57,894 bases of DNA from an uncultured Verrucomicrobiales bacterium (lineage in GTDB: Bacteria; Verrucomicrobiota; Verrucomicrobiia; Verrucomicrobiales; Akkermansiaceae). The stretch covers positions 1-57,894 of the forward strand of contig CALCHQ010000126.1 in NCBI GenBank assembly GCA_937901085.1, given 5' to 3'. Position numbers and translations under genes: made by a program. Under the pieces are notes generated by a model. That model did no database searches, was not told the origin of the DNA, and saw nothing but the letters and a program-made list of their open reading frames with translations. Shown here in pieces: positions 24,916-33,381 of the stretch (its first letter is position 1; every line of letters starts with the position of its first letter).

Positions 24916-27900
24916 ATGTTTTCCGCATTCTTTGTCCACCGCCCCAAGTTTGCCTTCGTCATCTCCATTCTGATGATGCTGGGCGGGCTGCTCTGCCTGA
25001 GCAAGATGCCCGTTTCGGAATACCCGGAGGTTTCGCCCCCCACCATCTCAGTGCGCATGACCTATGCTGGTGCCAGCGCAGAGGAAGTAGCCCAGGTTGT
25101 GGCTGCCCCGGTCGAGGAACAGCTCATCGGCATGGATGACCTGGAATATTTCTATTCCTCCTGCGGAAATGACGGTTCGTTCAGCCTGACGCTCATCTTC
25201 CGCTCCGGCACCAATGACGACATGGCCATGGTGAATGTTTCCAACGCCATCAAACGCGTGGAATCCAAGCTGCCCAGCGAAATCAAGCAGACCGGCTATG
25301 AAGTACGCAAGCGCAGCGGTGACATGCTCTGTTTCATCAACTTCATGTGCGATGAGAACAAGATGAGCATTCTCGAACTCTCCAACTGGCTGCGCATGAA
25401 TGTCAAGGATAAGATTTGCCAGGTGGATGGCGTTTCCAGCGCCGACATCATCCCCAGCCGCAATTACTCCATGCGCGTCTGGATGAATACCACCCGCATG
25501 AGCGCCATGAACATCACCCCGGCGGATGTGAGCGAAGCCATCAAGGCTCAGAACGTGCAGGCAGCGGCCGGCTCGGTGGGTGCAGAAGATATCCAGTCCT
25601 ATGCCACCTTCAAGGTAACGGCCACCGGGCGGCTCAAGACGGCCGAGGAATTCGGCAACATCATCGTCAAACGCGGCCAGAACGGCCATGTCACCAAGCT
25701 GAAGGATATCGCCACCGTCGAACTCGGCGCCGAACGCAACACGGGCTACAGCCGCCTCAACGGCGTGGACAATGTGGGGATGATTATCCACCAGAACAAC
25801 GATGCCAACGCGCTGGCCACCGTCGCCAAGGTGCAGGAATGCATGCGCCAGATTGAAAAGAACTTCCCCGACGGCATGGAATGGCGCATGGGCTATGACC
25901 CGACCCAGGCCATTGATGCCACCATGGACGAAATCATCGAAACGCTGGTCGTTGCCCTGTTGCTGGTGGTGCTGGTCACTTACCTGTTTCTGCAGGACTG
26001 GCGCGCCACGCTCATTCCCGCCATCGCCATCCCGGTATCGCTGCTGGGTGCCTTCATGATTATGTACCCGCTGGGCTACTCCATCAACGTGCTGACCATG
26101 TTCGGGCTTATCCTGGTCATCGGTTCGCTGGTGGATGACGCCATCGTGGTGGTGGAAAACGTGATGCGTATCATCCAGGAGGAAAAACTTTCTCCCCGCG
26201 AGGCCACGCTCAAAAGCATGAAGCAGATTACCGGGGCCATCATCGCCACCACGCTGGTGACGCTGGCGGTCTACGTCCCGATTGCGTTCTACGGCGGCAT
26301 GGTGGGTGTCATCTACACCCAGTTCTCCGTCACCATGTGCGTGGCGCTCTGCATCTCCACCCTCAACGCCCTTACCCTTTCCCCCGCGCTCTGTGCGCTC
26401 ATCCTGAAACCGGCAGGCACCAAGCCCAACAAACTGGGTGCCCTTCTCTTCATGCCCTTCAACTGGATTCTGGAAACCAGCCGCCGCATCTACCTCTTCG
26501 GCGCAGGGCTCCTGGTACGGAATGTATGGCTCACCCTGCTCTGCCTGCTGCTGGTGCTGGGCGGCAACTACCTGTACTTTGCCGGGGCTCCGGCAGAATG
26601 GCACAGGCTGATGGGTACGGAAGGCCGCCCCGCCGTCGCCAACAAGCTCAACCCCATGAGCCTGCTCGCCCCGCCTGCCTTGAACAGCTCCTTCATTCCG
26701 ACGGAGGATAAGGGCAGCCTTTTCGTCATGGTGACCATGGAGGGTACAGCCACCGCCAAACAGCGCACCGACAAGGTGATGCGCCAGATTGAGAAACGTG
26801 TCATCGGCATGCCGGGTGTGGACATGGTGACCGCCCAGAGCGGCTACAGCTTCGTAAGCGGTTCCGGCGAACATAACGGCATGATGATTGTTCTGCTGAC
26901 CCATTGGAGCGAACGCACCAGCCCCGAAATGCACGCCAGCCGCATTGCCGAACGTATCAACGCCGCCTGTGCCGATATTCCCCAGGCCAACATCATGGCC
27001 GTGACACCGCCCGCTATCCGTGGCCTGGGCATTGCAGGTGGCGTATCTGCCGTCCTCCAGGTATCGGGCGATGCCACGCCGCAGGATCTGGGACGCGCCG
27101 TCAAGGATTTGCAGGAACGCCTCATGGCACGCCCGGAACTGGTTTCGCGCACCCGCAGCGAATACGATGCGGAAACCCCGCAGATTCACCTGGAAATCAA
27201 CCGCGACAAGGCACAGTCCCTCAACATTCCGGTCGACACCATCTTCCGCACGCTGCAGAGTACCATGTCTTCGTCCTATGTGAATGACTTCACGCTCAAC
27301 GGGTTTAATTTCAAGGTACAGATTCAGGGCAGCGCCAATGACCGCCGCACGGCAGATGACATCCTCAACCAGATGGTACGCAGTGAAAAAGGTGAAATGG
27401 TACCGCTTTCCGCCGTCTGTTCCCTTTCCTACCGCATGGGGCCGGGGCGCTACAACCGCTTCAACCAGTACATGAGTGCCGACATTTCCGTCACTCCCGC
27501 CATGGGTATCGGTTCCGGGCAGATTATGCAGCTGATTGAGGACTGCATTGCCGACATGAACAAGGAGGAAAAGGCAGCCGGGCGCAACCTGCTCTGGGAA
27601 GTGAGCTGGAAAGACCTTTCCTACCAGGAACGCCAGAACGATGGCAAGATTGCCCCGCTGATTGCCATGGCCATGATTTTTGCCTACTTGTTCCTGGTGG
27701 CACAGTACGAAAGCTGGACCACCCCTGTACCCGTCATGCTCTCCGTGAGTGTCGCCACCATGGGTGCGCTCATGGGCGCCCAGCTCTTCGGGCTGACCAT
27801 GTCCATCTATGTGCAGCTCGGCCTGCTCATGCTCATTGGTCTGGCGGCAAAGAACGCCATTCTCATGGTCGAATTCAGCAAGGATAACCACGAGGAAGGC

Positions 27901-28173
27901 ATACCAGTCAAACAGGCTGCCCTCAATGGTGCAGGTATGCGTTACCGCGCCGTGCTTATGACGGCTGTTTCATTCCTGTTCGGCGTCGCCCCGCTGGTGG
28001 TTGCCACAGGCTCTGGTGCAGCCAGCCGTATCGAAATCGGCGTCACCACCTTCTGCGGCATGCTGCTGGCCACGCTTTTCGGCATCTTCATGGTGCCGGG
28101 GCTCTATTCCCTGTTTGCCCGCATGCGCGACTGGACGGTCAGCCGCGTCGGCAAAGAGAAATTACCTTCCTGA
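24916..28173 (+). CDS. RND efflux inner-membrane transporter, AcrB/MexB (HAE1) family
   Basis: A 1085-residue proton-driven pump. MFSAFFVHRPKFAFVISILM is the standard N-terminal helix, followed by MPVSEYPEVSPPTI. The proton-relay Asp pair lies in IGSLVDDAIVVVEN at 407-408, the same numbers as in AcrB. The partner Lys of TM10 is in LIGLAAKNAILMVEFSK. Two large periplasmic loops (about 35-335 and 570-870) form the porter and docking domains. Relative to AcrB (1049) there is extra sequence at about 500-590, between the two halves. It pairs with the tandem adaptor upstream. HAE1 pumps export drugs, bile acids and detergents; the substrate is not predictable here. Confidence 0.95.
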   Translation: MFSAFFVHRPKFAFVISILMMLGGLLCLSKMPVSEYPEVSPPTISVRMTYAGASAEEVAQVVAAPVEEQLIGMDDLEYFYSSCGNDGSFSLTLIFRSGTNDDMAMVNVSNAIKRVESKLPSEIKQTGYEVRKRSGDMLCFINFMCDENKMSILELSNWLRMNVKDKICQVDGVSSADIIPSRNYSMRVWMNTTRMSAMNITPADVSEAIKAQNVQAAAGSVGAEDIQSYATFKVTATGRLKTAEEFGNIIVKRGQNGHVTKLKDIATVELGAERNTGYSRLNGVDNVGMIIHQNNDANALATVAKVQECMRQIEKNFPDGMEWRMGYDPTQAIDATMDEIIETLVVALLLVVLVTYLFLQDWRATLIPAIAIPVSLLGAFMIMYPLGYSINVLTMFGLILVIGSLVDDAIVVVENVMRIIQEEKLSPREATLKSMKQITGAIIATTLVTLAVYVPIAFYGGMVGVIYTQFSVTMCVALCISTLNALTLSPALCALILKPAGTKPNKLGALLFMPFNWILETSRRIYLFGAGLLVRNVWLTLLCLLLVLGGNYLYFAGAPAEWHRLMGTEGRPAVANKLNPMSLLAPPALNSSFIPTEDKGSLFVMVTMEGTATAKQRTDKVMRQIEKRVIGMPGVDMVTAQSGYSFVSGSGEHNGMMIVLLTHWSERTSPEMHASRIAERINAACADIPQANIMAVTPPAIRGLGIAGGVSAVLQVSGDATPQDLGRAVKDLQERLMARPELVSRTRSEYDAETPQIHLEINRDKAQSLNIPVDTIFRTLQSTMSSSYVNDFTLNGFNFKVQIQGSANDRRTADDILNQMVRSEKGEMVPLSAVCSLSYRMGPGRYNRFNQYMSADISVTPAMGIGSGQIMQLIEDCIADMNKEEKAAGRNLLWEVSWKDLSYQERQNDGKIAPLIAMAMIFAYLFLVAQYESWTTPVPVMLSVSVATMGALMGAQLFGLTMSIYVQLGLLMLIGLAAKNAILMVEFSKDNHEEGIPVKQAALNGAGMRYRAVLMTAVSFLFGVAPLVVATGSGAASRIEIGVTTFCGMLLATLFGIFMVPGLYSLFARMRDWTVSRVGKEKLPS

Positions 28174-28192
28174 GACCTTTTCCTCTGGTTGA

Positions 28193-28226
28193 AAGTGCCG
28201 CCCCCTGCCGGGGCGGCACTTTTTTT
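28193..28226 (+). terminator. Intrinsic terminator of the RND operon
   Basis: A 12-bp stem AAGTGCCGCCCC/GGGGCGGCACTT (28193-28204 and 28210-28221), 5-base loop, followed by a run of seven T. Confidence 0.93.
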
Positions 28227-28248
28227 GGACAAAACAGGTGCATGCGGC

Positions 28249-28277
28249 TTGACCTTGAAGCAAGAAAGGCATATAAT
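28249..28277 (+). promoter_or_regulatory. Promoter of the lipoprotein gene
   Basis: -35 TTGACC (28249-28254), a 17-base spacer and a perfect -10 TATAAT (28272-28277), only 9 bases before the ATG. Transcription would begin within about 3 bases of the start codon, giving an almost leaderless mRNA. Confidence 0.85.
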
Positions 28278-28286
28278 GAAGCACGT

Positions 28287-28979
28287 ATGAAACGCATTAC
28301 TCCTTTCCTCTTTGCCGGGATTCTTCTCTGCGCCTGCCAGCAGACCCCGCGCAACATCATCCAGATGGAAGCTCCCGTTTTCTCCGACTCTGCCGCCAGC
28401 GGCAAGGCCTGTACTGTAGGCACCTGTGACAAGAAACAGGCAGCAGGCTACACCATGGTTCAGGTTGACATGCCCGAAGCCAGAGAATGGGACGTCTTTG
28501 ACCGGGCTGATGCCGTTATCAAATACAACCAGATGCCTCTCAAGGACAAGGAACTCCTCTTCGATACCGTAGCCCGCGTGTACGCCAACCTGCCGGCAGA
28601 TAACAAGCTGGACAGCAACACCATCAACCTCGGTATCTGGCGAGAACTGACCCAGAAGGGCGTTGACCTCAGTTTCGGCGATGAACCCAACGACTGGCAT
28701 CCCTACCGGATGTACATCCACCCGATTGTCATCACCGAAATGACCAACTTCTACATTGCCACCAAGGACGGCAGCATCACCGATGAGGAACTGCATGTCT
28801 GGCAGAAAGCCGGTTGCAATGTCATCAACGCTCACCCGGACAACCTGAGCATGGCCGCCCTGCTCGCCCGTAAGGACGACCTCGCCAAAGCCGGCATCGT
28901 CATCGAACCCGATGGCGAATACTACAAGGCCAAGGCCACCAAGGTCGACTGGGCCAAATACCGCGCTGAGCATCATTAA
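28287..28979 (+). CDS. Predicted lipoprotein of unknown function
   Basis: A 230-residue protein starting MKRITPFLFAGILLCACQQ, with a lipobox ending at the second Cys (LCAC). The ATG at 28242 would lie upstream of the promoter's transcription start and is excluded. The mature part is soluble, mixed alpha/beta, with four Cys (two in CTVGTC near the N-terminus, a possible disulfide), and the segment IATKDGSITDEELHVWQ that faintly recalls an EF-hand-like loop (D-D-S-T-E spacing is not perfect). No family is recognised. It is monocistronic between two terminators. Confidence 0.85.
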   Translation: MKRITPFLFAGILLCACQQTPRNIIQMEAPVFSDSAASGKACTVGTCDKKQAAGYTMVQVDMPEAREWDVFDRADAVIKYNQMPLKDKELLFDTVARVYANLPADNKLDSNTINLGIWRELTQKGVDLSFGDEPNDWHPYRMYIHPIVITEMTNFYIATKDGSITDEELHVWQKAGCNVINAHPDNLSMAALLARKDDLAKAGIVIEPDGEYYKAKATKVDWAKYRAEHH

Positions 28980-29000
28980 TCTTTTCCTCACATCAGGAAG

Positions 29001-29037
29001 AACCCCCGGTTGCCAAAGCAACCGGGGGTTTCATTTT
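29001..29037. terminator. Bidirectional terminator between lipoprotein and lipoate ligase genes
   Basis: A perfect 13-bp stem AACCCCCGGTTGC/GCAACCGGGGGTT (29001-29013 and 29018-29030) with loop CAAA. TTTCATTTT follows on the plus strand and the minus side reads TTCTTCC. It separates two converging genes. Confidence 0.88.
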
Positions 29038-29039
29038 CA

Positions 29040-29771
29040 TCAATTGACGGTGGATGGCTTTCTGCGACCTTTCGTCTCATCATTCCAATCTGCCGACTCG
29101 TACTTGGAGAGGCAGAGGGCAGTCAGCTCCTCGTTGAATCCGGGGTAGGGTTCATCCCCCTCCACCACGCGGACCTCGGCGGCAAGAGCCTGCGCCAGGC
29201 GCTCCGGCCAGCCAGGGGCAGGCTCACATTGCTGAATGAGGCCCTGGTGCAAGACAGCCCCTTTGTAGCGGCGCTGGCCGGCGCCCGCCAGCTTGTGACC
29301 AGAGGCATCCACAATATCGCTCTTGACCGGGCTTGCCCAGCAGGCGCGGCCGCCGTCCGGTGCATCTTCGGTCAGGAGGGTGCATTCCACCCCGCTCTGC
29401 TGCAAAGCCGTGGCCAATGCACCGTGAATCCAGAGGTAAAGCTGGTCGGCAGGGGGATACATCACCCCTTCCTCGCCAGGGAGAGTCACCGTGTAGGTGT
29501 AGCCCAGGCGATGGTCCACGATGCCGCCACCTGTCCAGCGGCGTATATACTCCTCTGCACCGGGGAAGATGGAACTTGCCTCTGCCACCGTATCAAAATA
29601 ACCAAAGCTGACGGCAGGGCGTTCCCATGTGTAGATACGCAACCACGCCTCGCGGCGGCGGGAAAGCAACTCATCTGCCGCCATATTGCGGTAGCCGTTA
29701 CGGGGAACCGGGTCGATCCAAAGCGTGATGGCCCGCGGGAGTACATCACGCTGTTGAGTCTGCATCTGCAT
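29040..29771 (-). CDS. Lipoate-protein ligase A / octanoyltransferase family protein
   Basis: A 243-residue member of the BPL_LplA_LipB cofactor transferase family. It contains AVSFGYFDTVAEA, the lipoyl-binding motif RRWTGGGIVDH (about 77-87) and the catalytic Lys in SGHKLAGAGQRRYKGAVLHQG (Lys about 160, as in LplA/LipM). It would attach lipoate or octanoate to dehydrogenase E2 or GcvH subunits. It is shorter than E. coli LplA (338) and lacks the C-terminal accessory domain, as in LipM/LipL and small LplA proteins, so ligase versus octanoyltransferase cannot be decided. It follows the pseudopilin genes by 14 bases and seems co-transcribed with them, though the link in function is unclear. Confidence 0.85.
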   Translation of the reverse strand: MQMQTQQRDVLPRAITLWIDPVPRNGYRNMAADELLSRRREAWLRIYTWERPAVSFGYFDTVAEASSIFPGAEEYIRRWTGGGIVDHRLGYTYTVTLPGEEGVMYPPADQLYLWIHGALATALQQSGVECTLLTEDAPDGGRACWASPVKSDIVDASGHKLAGAGQRRYKGAVLHQGLIQQCEPAPGWPERLAQALAAEVRVVEGDEPYPGFNEELTALCLSKYESADWNDETKGRRKPSTVN

Positions 29772-29785
29772 GGGGGCAAGCGGAA

Positions 29786-30769
29786 TCAGAGCGGTTGAGG
29801 AAGCGAAACCAGACGTGCATACGAGCGCGTATACTTGGCAAAGAAATCCGCCATTTTCCTGGGCGCGCGGCGGCGGCCCTGGCGAATCTGCTCCACCATG
29901 GCCACGCCTTCTTCCGTGAGAACGGTAATGGAAATCATGGCCGAATCGATGCGGGCATTCTCGTAGGTGGAAGCTCCTGCCACAATGCGGTCACCATACA
30001 CCTCCACGTTGTTAGTACGACGGTTGGAAGCAATCACAGGAACGCTCACCATTTCATATTCCACCTGGGCATCCTTGGCATCAGCCTCGCCTGCCACATA
30101 GCGGATATTGAAGGTGATATTGAGTTCCATGATATTCTCGCAGAGGAAATTCTTCTCATCGTCCTGTTCAAAGCGAGTATAGGCAGCCTCGAGGTTTTCC
30201 TTGCCCAGCAGCTGCTCAAAAGTGGGGCGGGGCTGCACCACCTGGCGATACAGCGAGAACAGAGGGTATACGCCCGCTTCCTTCCCATCATCACCCGGCA
30301 GATTCAGAATCTGGTCACGGAACATCAGACGGTAGCCGATGGCGTTCACATCGCCTTGTGTATCCCGGTTATGGGCGCGGGCTTCGCGATAATTCTTACG
30401 CAACGAGGTATCGGAACTCACCGAGGGGTTGCGGTCCGGAGCGCAGGCAAAGAACACGCATTGGGCAGACTTGGGAATCTTGAGCCCCTTGGGTACATTG
30501 TCCATGCTCTCATCAGCCTTGGCAAACATCCATTGGTACTTGTTATCATAGCCGCGCATCTGGAAGGACTCAAAGTCCCTGCTCAAGGTCTGAAGAGCAG
30601 CGCGGGAACGGGAGGATGTGCTGACATCCTCGCTCACGGCACGCCAGAGATCGACACTCTGATTGGTAAGCTGCATAATAACCACCACCAGCATACCAGT
30701 AATGGCCATGGCTGTCATCAGTTCAATAAGCGTGAAGCCTCTCACGCCTGTCTGTTTCACTATTTTCAT
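29786..30769 (-). CDS. Pseudopilin, GspJ/PilW-like ('Verru_Chthon cassette C'-like)
   Basis: A 327-residue protein with a short basic leader and the prepilin peptidase site RG-FTLIELMTAMAITGMLV (cleavage after Gly 11, Glu at +5). The N-terminal helix is followed by a large globular domain with RAALQTLSRDFESFQMRG, IGYRLMFRDQI, and PVIASNRRTN. Size and order match the third protein of the cassette first noted in Verrucomicrobium and Chthoniobacter, equivalent to the minor pseudopilin GspJ of type II secretion. It is encoded 30 bases after the GspI/PilV-like gene in the same operon. Confidence 0.87.
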   Translation of the reverse strand: MKIVKQTGVRGFTLIELMTAMAITGMLVVVIMQLTNQSVDLWRAVSEDVSTSSRSRAALQTLSRDFESFQMRGYDNKYQWMFAKADESMDNVPKGLKIPKSAQCVFFACAPDRNPSVSSDTSLRKNYREARAHNRDTQGDVNAIGYRLMFRDQILNLPGDDGKEAGVYPLFSLYRQVVQPRPTFEQLLGKENLEAAYTRFEQDDEKNFLCENIMELNITFNIRYVAGEADAKDAQVEYEMVSVPVIASNRRTNNVEVYGDRIVAGASTYENARIDSAMISITVLTEEGVAMVEQIRQGRRRAPRKMADFFAKYTRSYARLVSLPQPL

Positions 30770-30799
30770 GACAAATCGATAAGTGGAATATCCTTGGTA

Positions 30800-31549
30800 T
30801 TAACGATGGAACGAAAGGTTCGCCGAGAAAAGCGGACGCCCCAGCTTCGACCATTTCTTGCCCTTGTAGCGAGCAGGATTGGGCGGTGACATGTGGTAGA
30901 AATCAGCCCGGCAGAAAAGGACACCTCCCCATGCTTCAGCCTTGCCGGGAGCAGAGACAAACTTTTCGGGAGAATTAGCATCCAGGATGACCCCCGGATT
31001 GGCGACAGGACGGTATTCTCCCTCCCCCTTGAGCTGCAGCTGGGTCATCTTGACCAGGAATACCGGGCCAACTGCATCGCGTATTTCGTCACGATGAATC
31101 GGGTCATCCATCGGGCAGGCAATCGTCACCAGCTGCATATCCTTACCCGGCACGCTCTTACCCGTCTCTACGGCGGGGAATGAACCGTCTGCGCGGGCCG
31201 GTTTCGACAAATCTGCCCGGTAGGAGAAAATGACAATGGCCTTGCTGGGCTGAGCCGTCTTGCGGAGCCAGTAGAAACCTTTGTCAAAGGTACTCTTGTA
31301 CTGGTTCTCGCTGGAATCAGATGCCCCCTTCCCCGCATATTCATCTGCTCTGAGCGTATTCAGTTCAGCCCGCAGAATACCGGTGATGCGCTCTGACTCC
31401 TGGCGGGTAAGAGCCTGCCGCACCAGCCCGCGTGCCGGCACAAAAACGGTGAGGAAGATGGAGAGCATAACCCCGACCAGCGCAATGGCCAGCAGGGTCT
31501 CCATCAACGTAAAACCACGAAAACGACGAGAACAAGATTGATTTTTCAT
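30800..31549 (-). CDS. Pseudopilin, GspI/PilV-like ('Verru_Chthon cassette B'-like)
   Basis: A 249-residue prepilin-type protein. MKNQSCSRRFRG-FTLMETLLAIALVGVML carries the leader, the cleavage Gly and the +5 Glu. The globular domain begins with a long helix (RGLVRQALTRQESERITGIL) and contains KAIVIFSYRADLSKP and KMTQLQLKGEGEYRP. It is placed between the GspH-like and GspJ-like genes. It probably forms part of a pseudopilus tip complex in the periplasm. Confidence 0.85.
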   Translation of the reverse strand: MKNQSCSRRFRGFTLMETLLAIALVGVMLSIFLTVFVPARGLVRQALTRQESERITGILRAELNTLRADEYAGKGASDSSENQYKSTFDKGFYWLRKTAQPSKAIVIFSYRADLSKPARADGSFPAVETGKSVPGKDMQLVTIACPMDDPIHRDEIRDAVGPVFLVKMTQLQLKGEGEYRPVANPGVILDANSPEKFVSAPGKAEAWGGVLFCRADFYHMSPPNPARYKGKKWSKLGRPLFSANLSFHR

Positions 31550-31573
31550 ACCTCTTCTATATTCAACAATTTC

Positions 31574-32326
31574 TTACTTCACATCCCCGAAGACCTGTTC
31601 CTCTGTACGCAACAAGCTCACATCTCCGTTCGGCCAGAGGCAGATACCCTTGGCTCCGGTCGGGCGCACCACACGCCCCTCGCGCACCGTATCGCGCGGC
31701 ACAATGCCATCTACCGCATTGCGTCCATTACCGGGACGTCCCGTAATCAGCACCAGGCGCTGGGGGCAGGTCAGATTCAGCGGGTCTGCCATGGGGGCGA
31801 CAAAGCGTCCCTTTTCATCAAATTCCACATAATAGATGCTGGCGCGCCCCCGGCGGGCAATGGAGGTTACACCCTGCCCAATCATCGAGCCCACAGCACC
31901 GTCTTCCCGCGGAAGGGGCTTGCTGTATGTGGGGCAGAAATACACACCTGGGGGCAGCAGAACACCGGAAGACGTCGACTTCCACTTACCCGGCTGCGCC
32001 ACATCCGTACCATCAAACTTGGACTTACCGTCACCTTTTTCAAAGCGCTGCACCAGCAGATACCGCAGATGGATGGTATCGGCAGAGCTGTCCTTGGGGT
32101 CAGCCACAATCACCAGGCGTGTATAAGTATCATTGCCCTGCGCCGTGGCACGGGCCTCCATAACCATGGATTCCAGCAATTCCACCCCCGATTCAATACC
32201 ACGCCCCTTGCCGGCATCTCTGAGTACGCCAGCCGCCATGGTCATCACGACCCCGAGAATGGCAATCACAACCAGAAGCTCCACCAGAGTGAAGCCCTTG
32301 AAAATCTTTCGGCAAATCTTTTTCAT
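31574..32326 (-). CDS. Pseudopilin, GspH/FimT-like ('Verru_Chthon cassette D'-like)
   Basis: About 250 residues from MKKICRKIFKG-FTLVELLVVIAILGVVM. The basic leader, prepilin cleavage Gly and +5 Glu fit exactly; earlier in-frame ATGs (32332 and 32392) are possible but lengthen the leader. The family's GspH-like body includes SMVMEARATAQGNDTYTRLVI and SGVLLPPGVYFCP. It is first in the operon, with a promoter 40-65 bases upstream. The usual fourth, much larger cassette member (A) is not in the window. Confidence 0.87.
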   Translation of the reverse strand: MKKICRKIFKGFTLVELLVVIAILGVVMTMAAGVLRDAGKGRGIESGVELLESMVMEARATAQGNDTYTRLVIVADPKDSSADTIHLRYLLVQRFEKGDGKSKFDGTDVAQPGKWKSTSSGVLLPPGVYFCPTYSKPLPREDGAVGSMIGQGVTSIARRGRASIYYVEFDEKGRFVAPMADPLNLTCPQRLVLITGRPGNGRNAVDGIVPRDTVREGRVVRPTGAKGICLWPNGDVSLLRTEEQVFGDVK

Positions 32327-32363
32327 ATCCATTGCTGTTGCAGCGCGCAAATTTCTGACATTA

Positions 32364-32392
32364 TTCATAGCAGTTTTCAACGGCATCTTCAA
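32364..32392 (-). promoter_or_regulatory. Candidate promoter of the pseudopilin operon
   Basis: Minus strand -35 TTGAAG (32387-32392), a 17-base spacer and -10 TATGAA (32364-32369). The leader to the ATG at 32326 would be about 30 bases. This promoter makes the ATG at 32392 impossible as a start. Confidence 0.5.
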
Positions 32393-32441
32393 TCTTTTTT
32401 TACCGATGTCAGCCTTTTATGGCTGCTTTTTCGTTTTAGGG

Positions 32442-32470
32442 TTGACCTTTTCTGGAAAATAGAGTACATG
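32442..32470 (+). promoter_or_regulatory. Candidate uppP promoter
   Basis: -35 TTGACC (32442-32447), a 17-base spacer and a weaker -10 TACATG (32465-32470), 10 bases before the ATG. The leader would be about 4 bases. Confidence 0.55.
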
Positions 32471-32480
32471 TGCCTCTCCT

Positions 32481-33311
32481 ATGAGCATCCTGCAGTCCCT
32501 CATTCTCGGTCTTGTCGAAGGGCTTACCGAATACCTCCCCATCAGCTCGACCGGTCATCTGATTATTGCCCAGTACCTGCTGGGCATGAAGGAGTCTGCC
32601 GCTCTTGACGCCTATTCCGTCTGCATCCAGGTGGGAGCCATCCTGGCCGTTGTCAATTTGTATTTTGCCCGCATCCGCCAGATGTGGGCAGGTGTGACCA
32701 GCCGGAATCCGGTCGGTCTGCGCCTGATCCGCAACCTGTTGCTGGGCTTCATGCCGGCCATGGTCATCGGTTTTTTCCTGGCCGGGCCCATCAAGAGTTT
32801 CCTGTTCAATGCCGAAACCGTAGTTGTCACCTGGGCGCTGGGGGGCATCGTCATCCTGCTTTTTGTGCGTCACAACATGAAACAGGGTAAAGGCCGCTGC
32901 CACCAGGGCATCGAACTGGAAGACATGAGCTGGAAAGCAGCCCTCACCGTCGGCTTCATGCAATGCATCGCCATGTGTCCCGGCACAAGCCGCAGTCTCA
33001 TGACTATGCTGGGAGGGCTTATAGCCGGGCTGAGCATGGCCGCAGCCGTTGAATTCAGCTTCCTGCTGGGACTCATCACCCTGAGTGCCGCCACGGTATA
33101 CGACTTCATGAAATATGGAGACAATATGATCAGCGAACTGGGCTGGGGCCCCATGCTGGCAGGCACTCTCATGTCCTGGTTGAGCGCCATTGTCGCCGTC
33201 AAATGGATGGTGAAATACCTGCAGCAGCATGGACTTTCCATCTTCGGCTGGTATCGCATCGGGGCAGCAGTCATCATGCTGGTGCTGATTCTGAACGGCC
33301 TGCAGGTGTGA
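32481..33311 (+). CDS. uppP: Undecaprenyl-diphosphatase UppP/BacA
   Basis: A 276-residue polytopic membrane enzyme that dephosphorylates undecaprenyl pyrophosphate so the lipid carrier for peptidoglycan and other polymers can be reused. It gives low-level bacitracin resistance when abundant. Both family signatures are present: LVEGLTEYLPISSTGHLIIA near the N-terminus (catalytic Glu and His region) and CPGTSRSLMTMLGGLIAG (about 170-187, catalytic Arg). About eight hydrophobic segments are seen. Length is normal (265-280). Confidence 0.96.
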   Translation: MSILQSLILGLVEGLTEYLPISSTGHLIIAQYLLGMKESAALDAYSVCIQVGAILAVVNLYFARIRQMWAGVTSRNPVGLRLIRNLLLGFMPAMVIGFFLAGPIKSFLFNAETVVVTWALGGIVILLFVRHNMKQGKGRCHQGIELEDMSWKAALTVGFMQCIAMCPGTSRSLMTMLGGLIAGLSMAAAVEFSFLLGLITLSAATVYDFMKYGDNMISELGWGPMLAGTLMSWLSAIVAVKWMVKYLQQHGLSIFGWYRIGAAVIMLVLILNGLQV

Positions 33312-33336
33312 TGACCCGGAGTTCTGCACTTTCTGC

Positions 33337-33365
33337 TTTTCATAGAGAAGGCAAACGTGTAGAAT
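33337..33365 (+). promoter_or_regulatory. Candidate lepB promoter
   Basis: -35 TTTTCA (33337-33342), a 17-base spacer and -10 TAGAAT (33360-33365), 16 bases before the lepB ATG. Confidence 0.45.
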
Positions 33366-33381
33366 AAGGCCATTCACAACC

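Noticed and set aside
25048..27891. Very long open frame (947 codons) on the minus strand inside the RND transporter gene
   Set aside because: It is the shadow of a GC-rich gene: composition is His/Gly/Asp-rich without domain signals, while the plus-strand frame has a complete AcrB-type protein.
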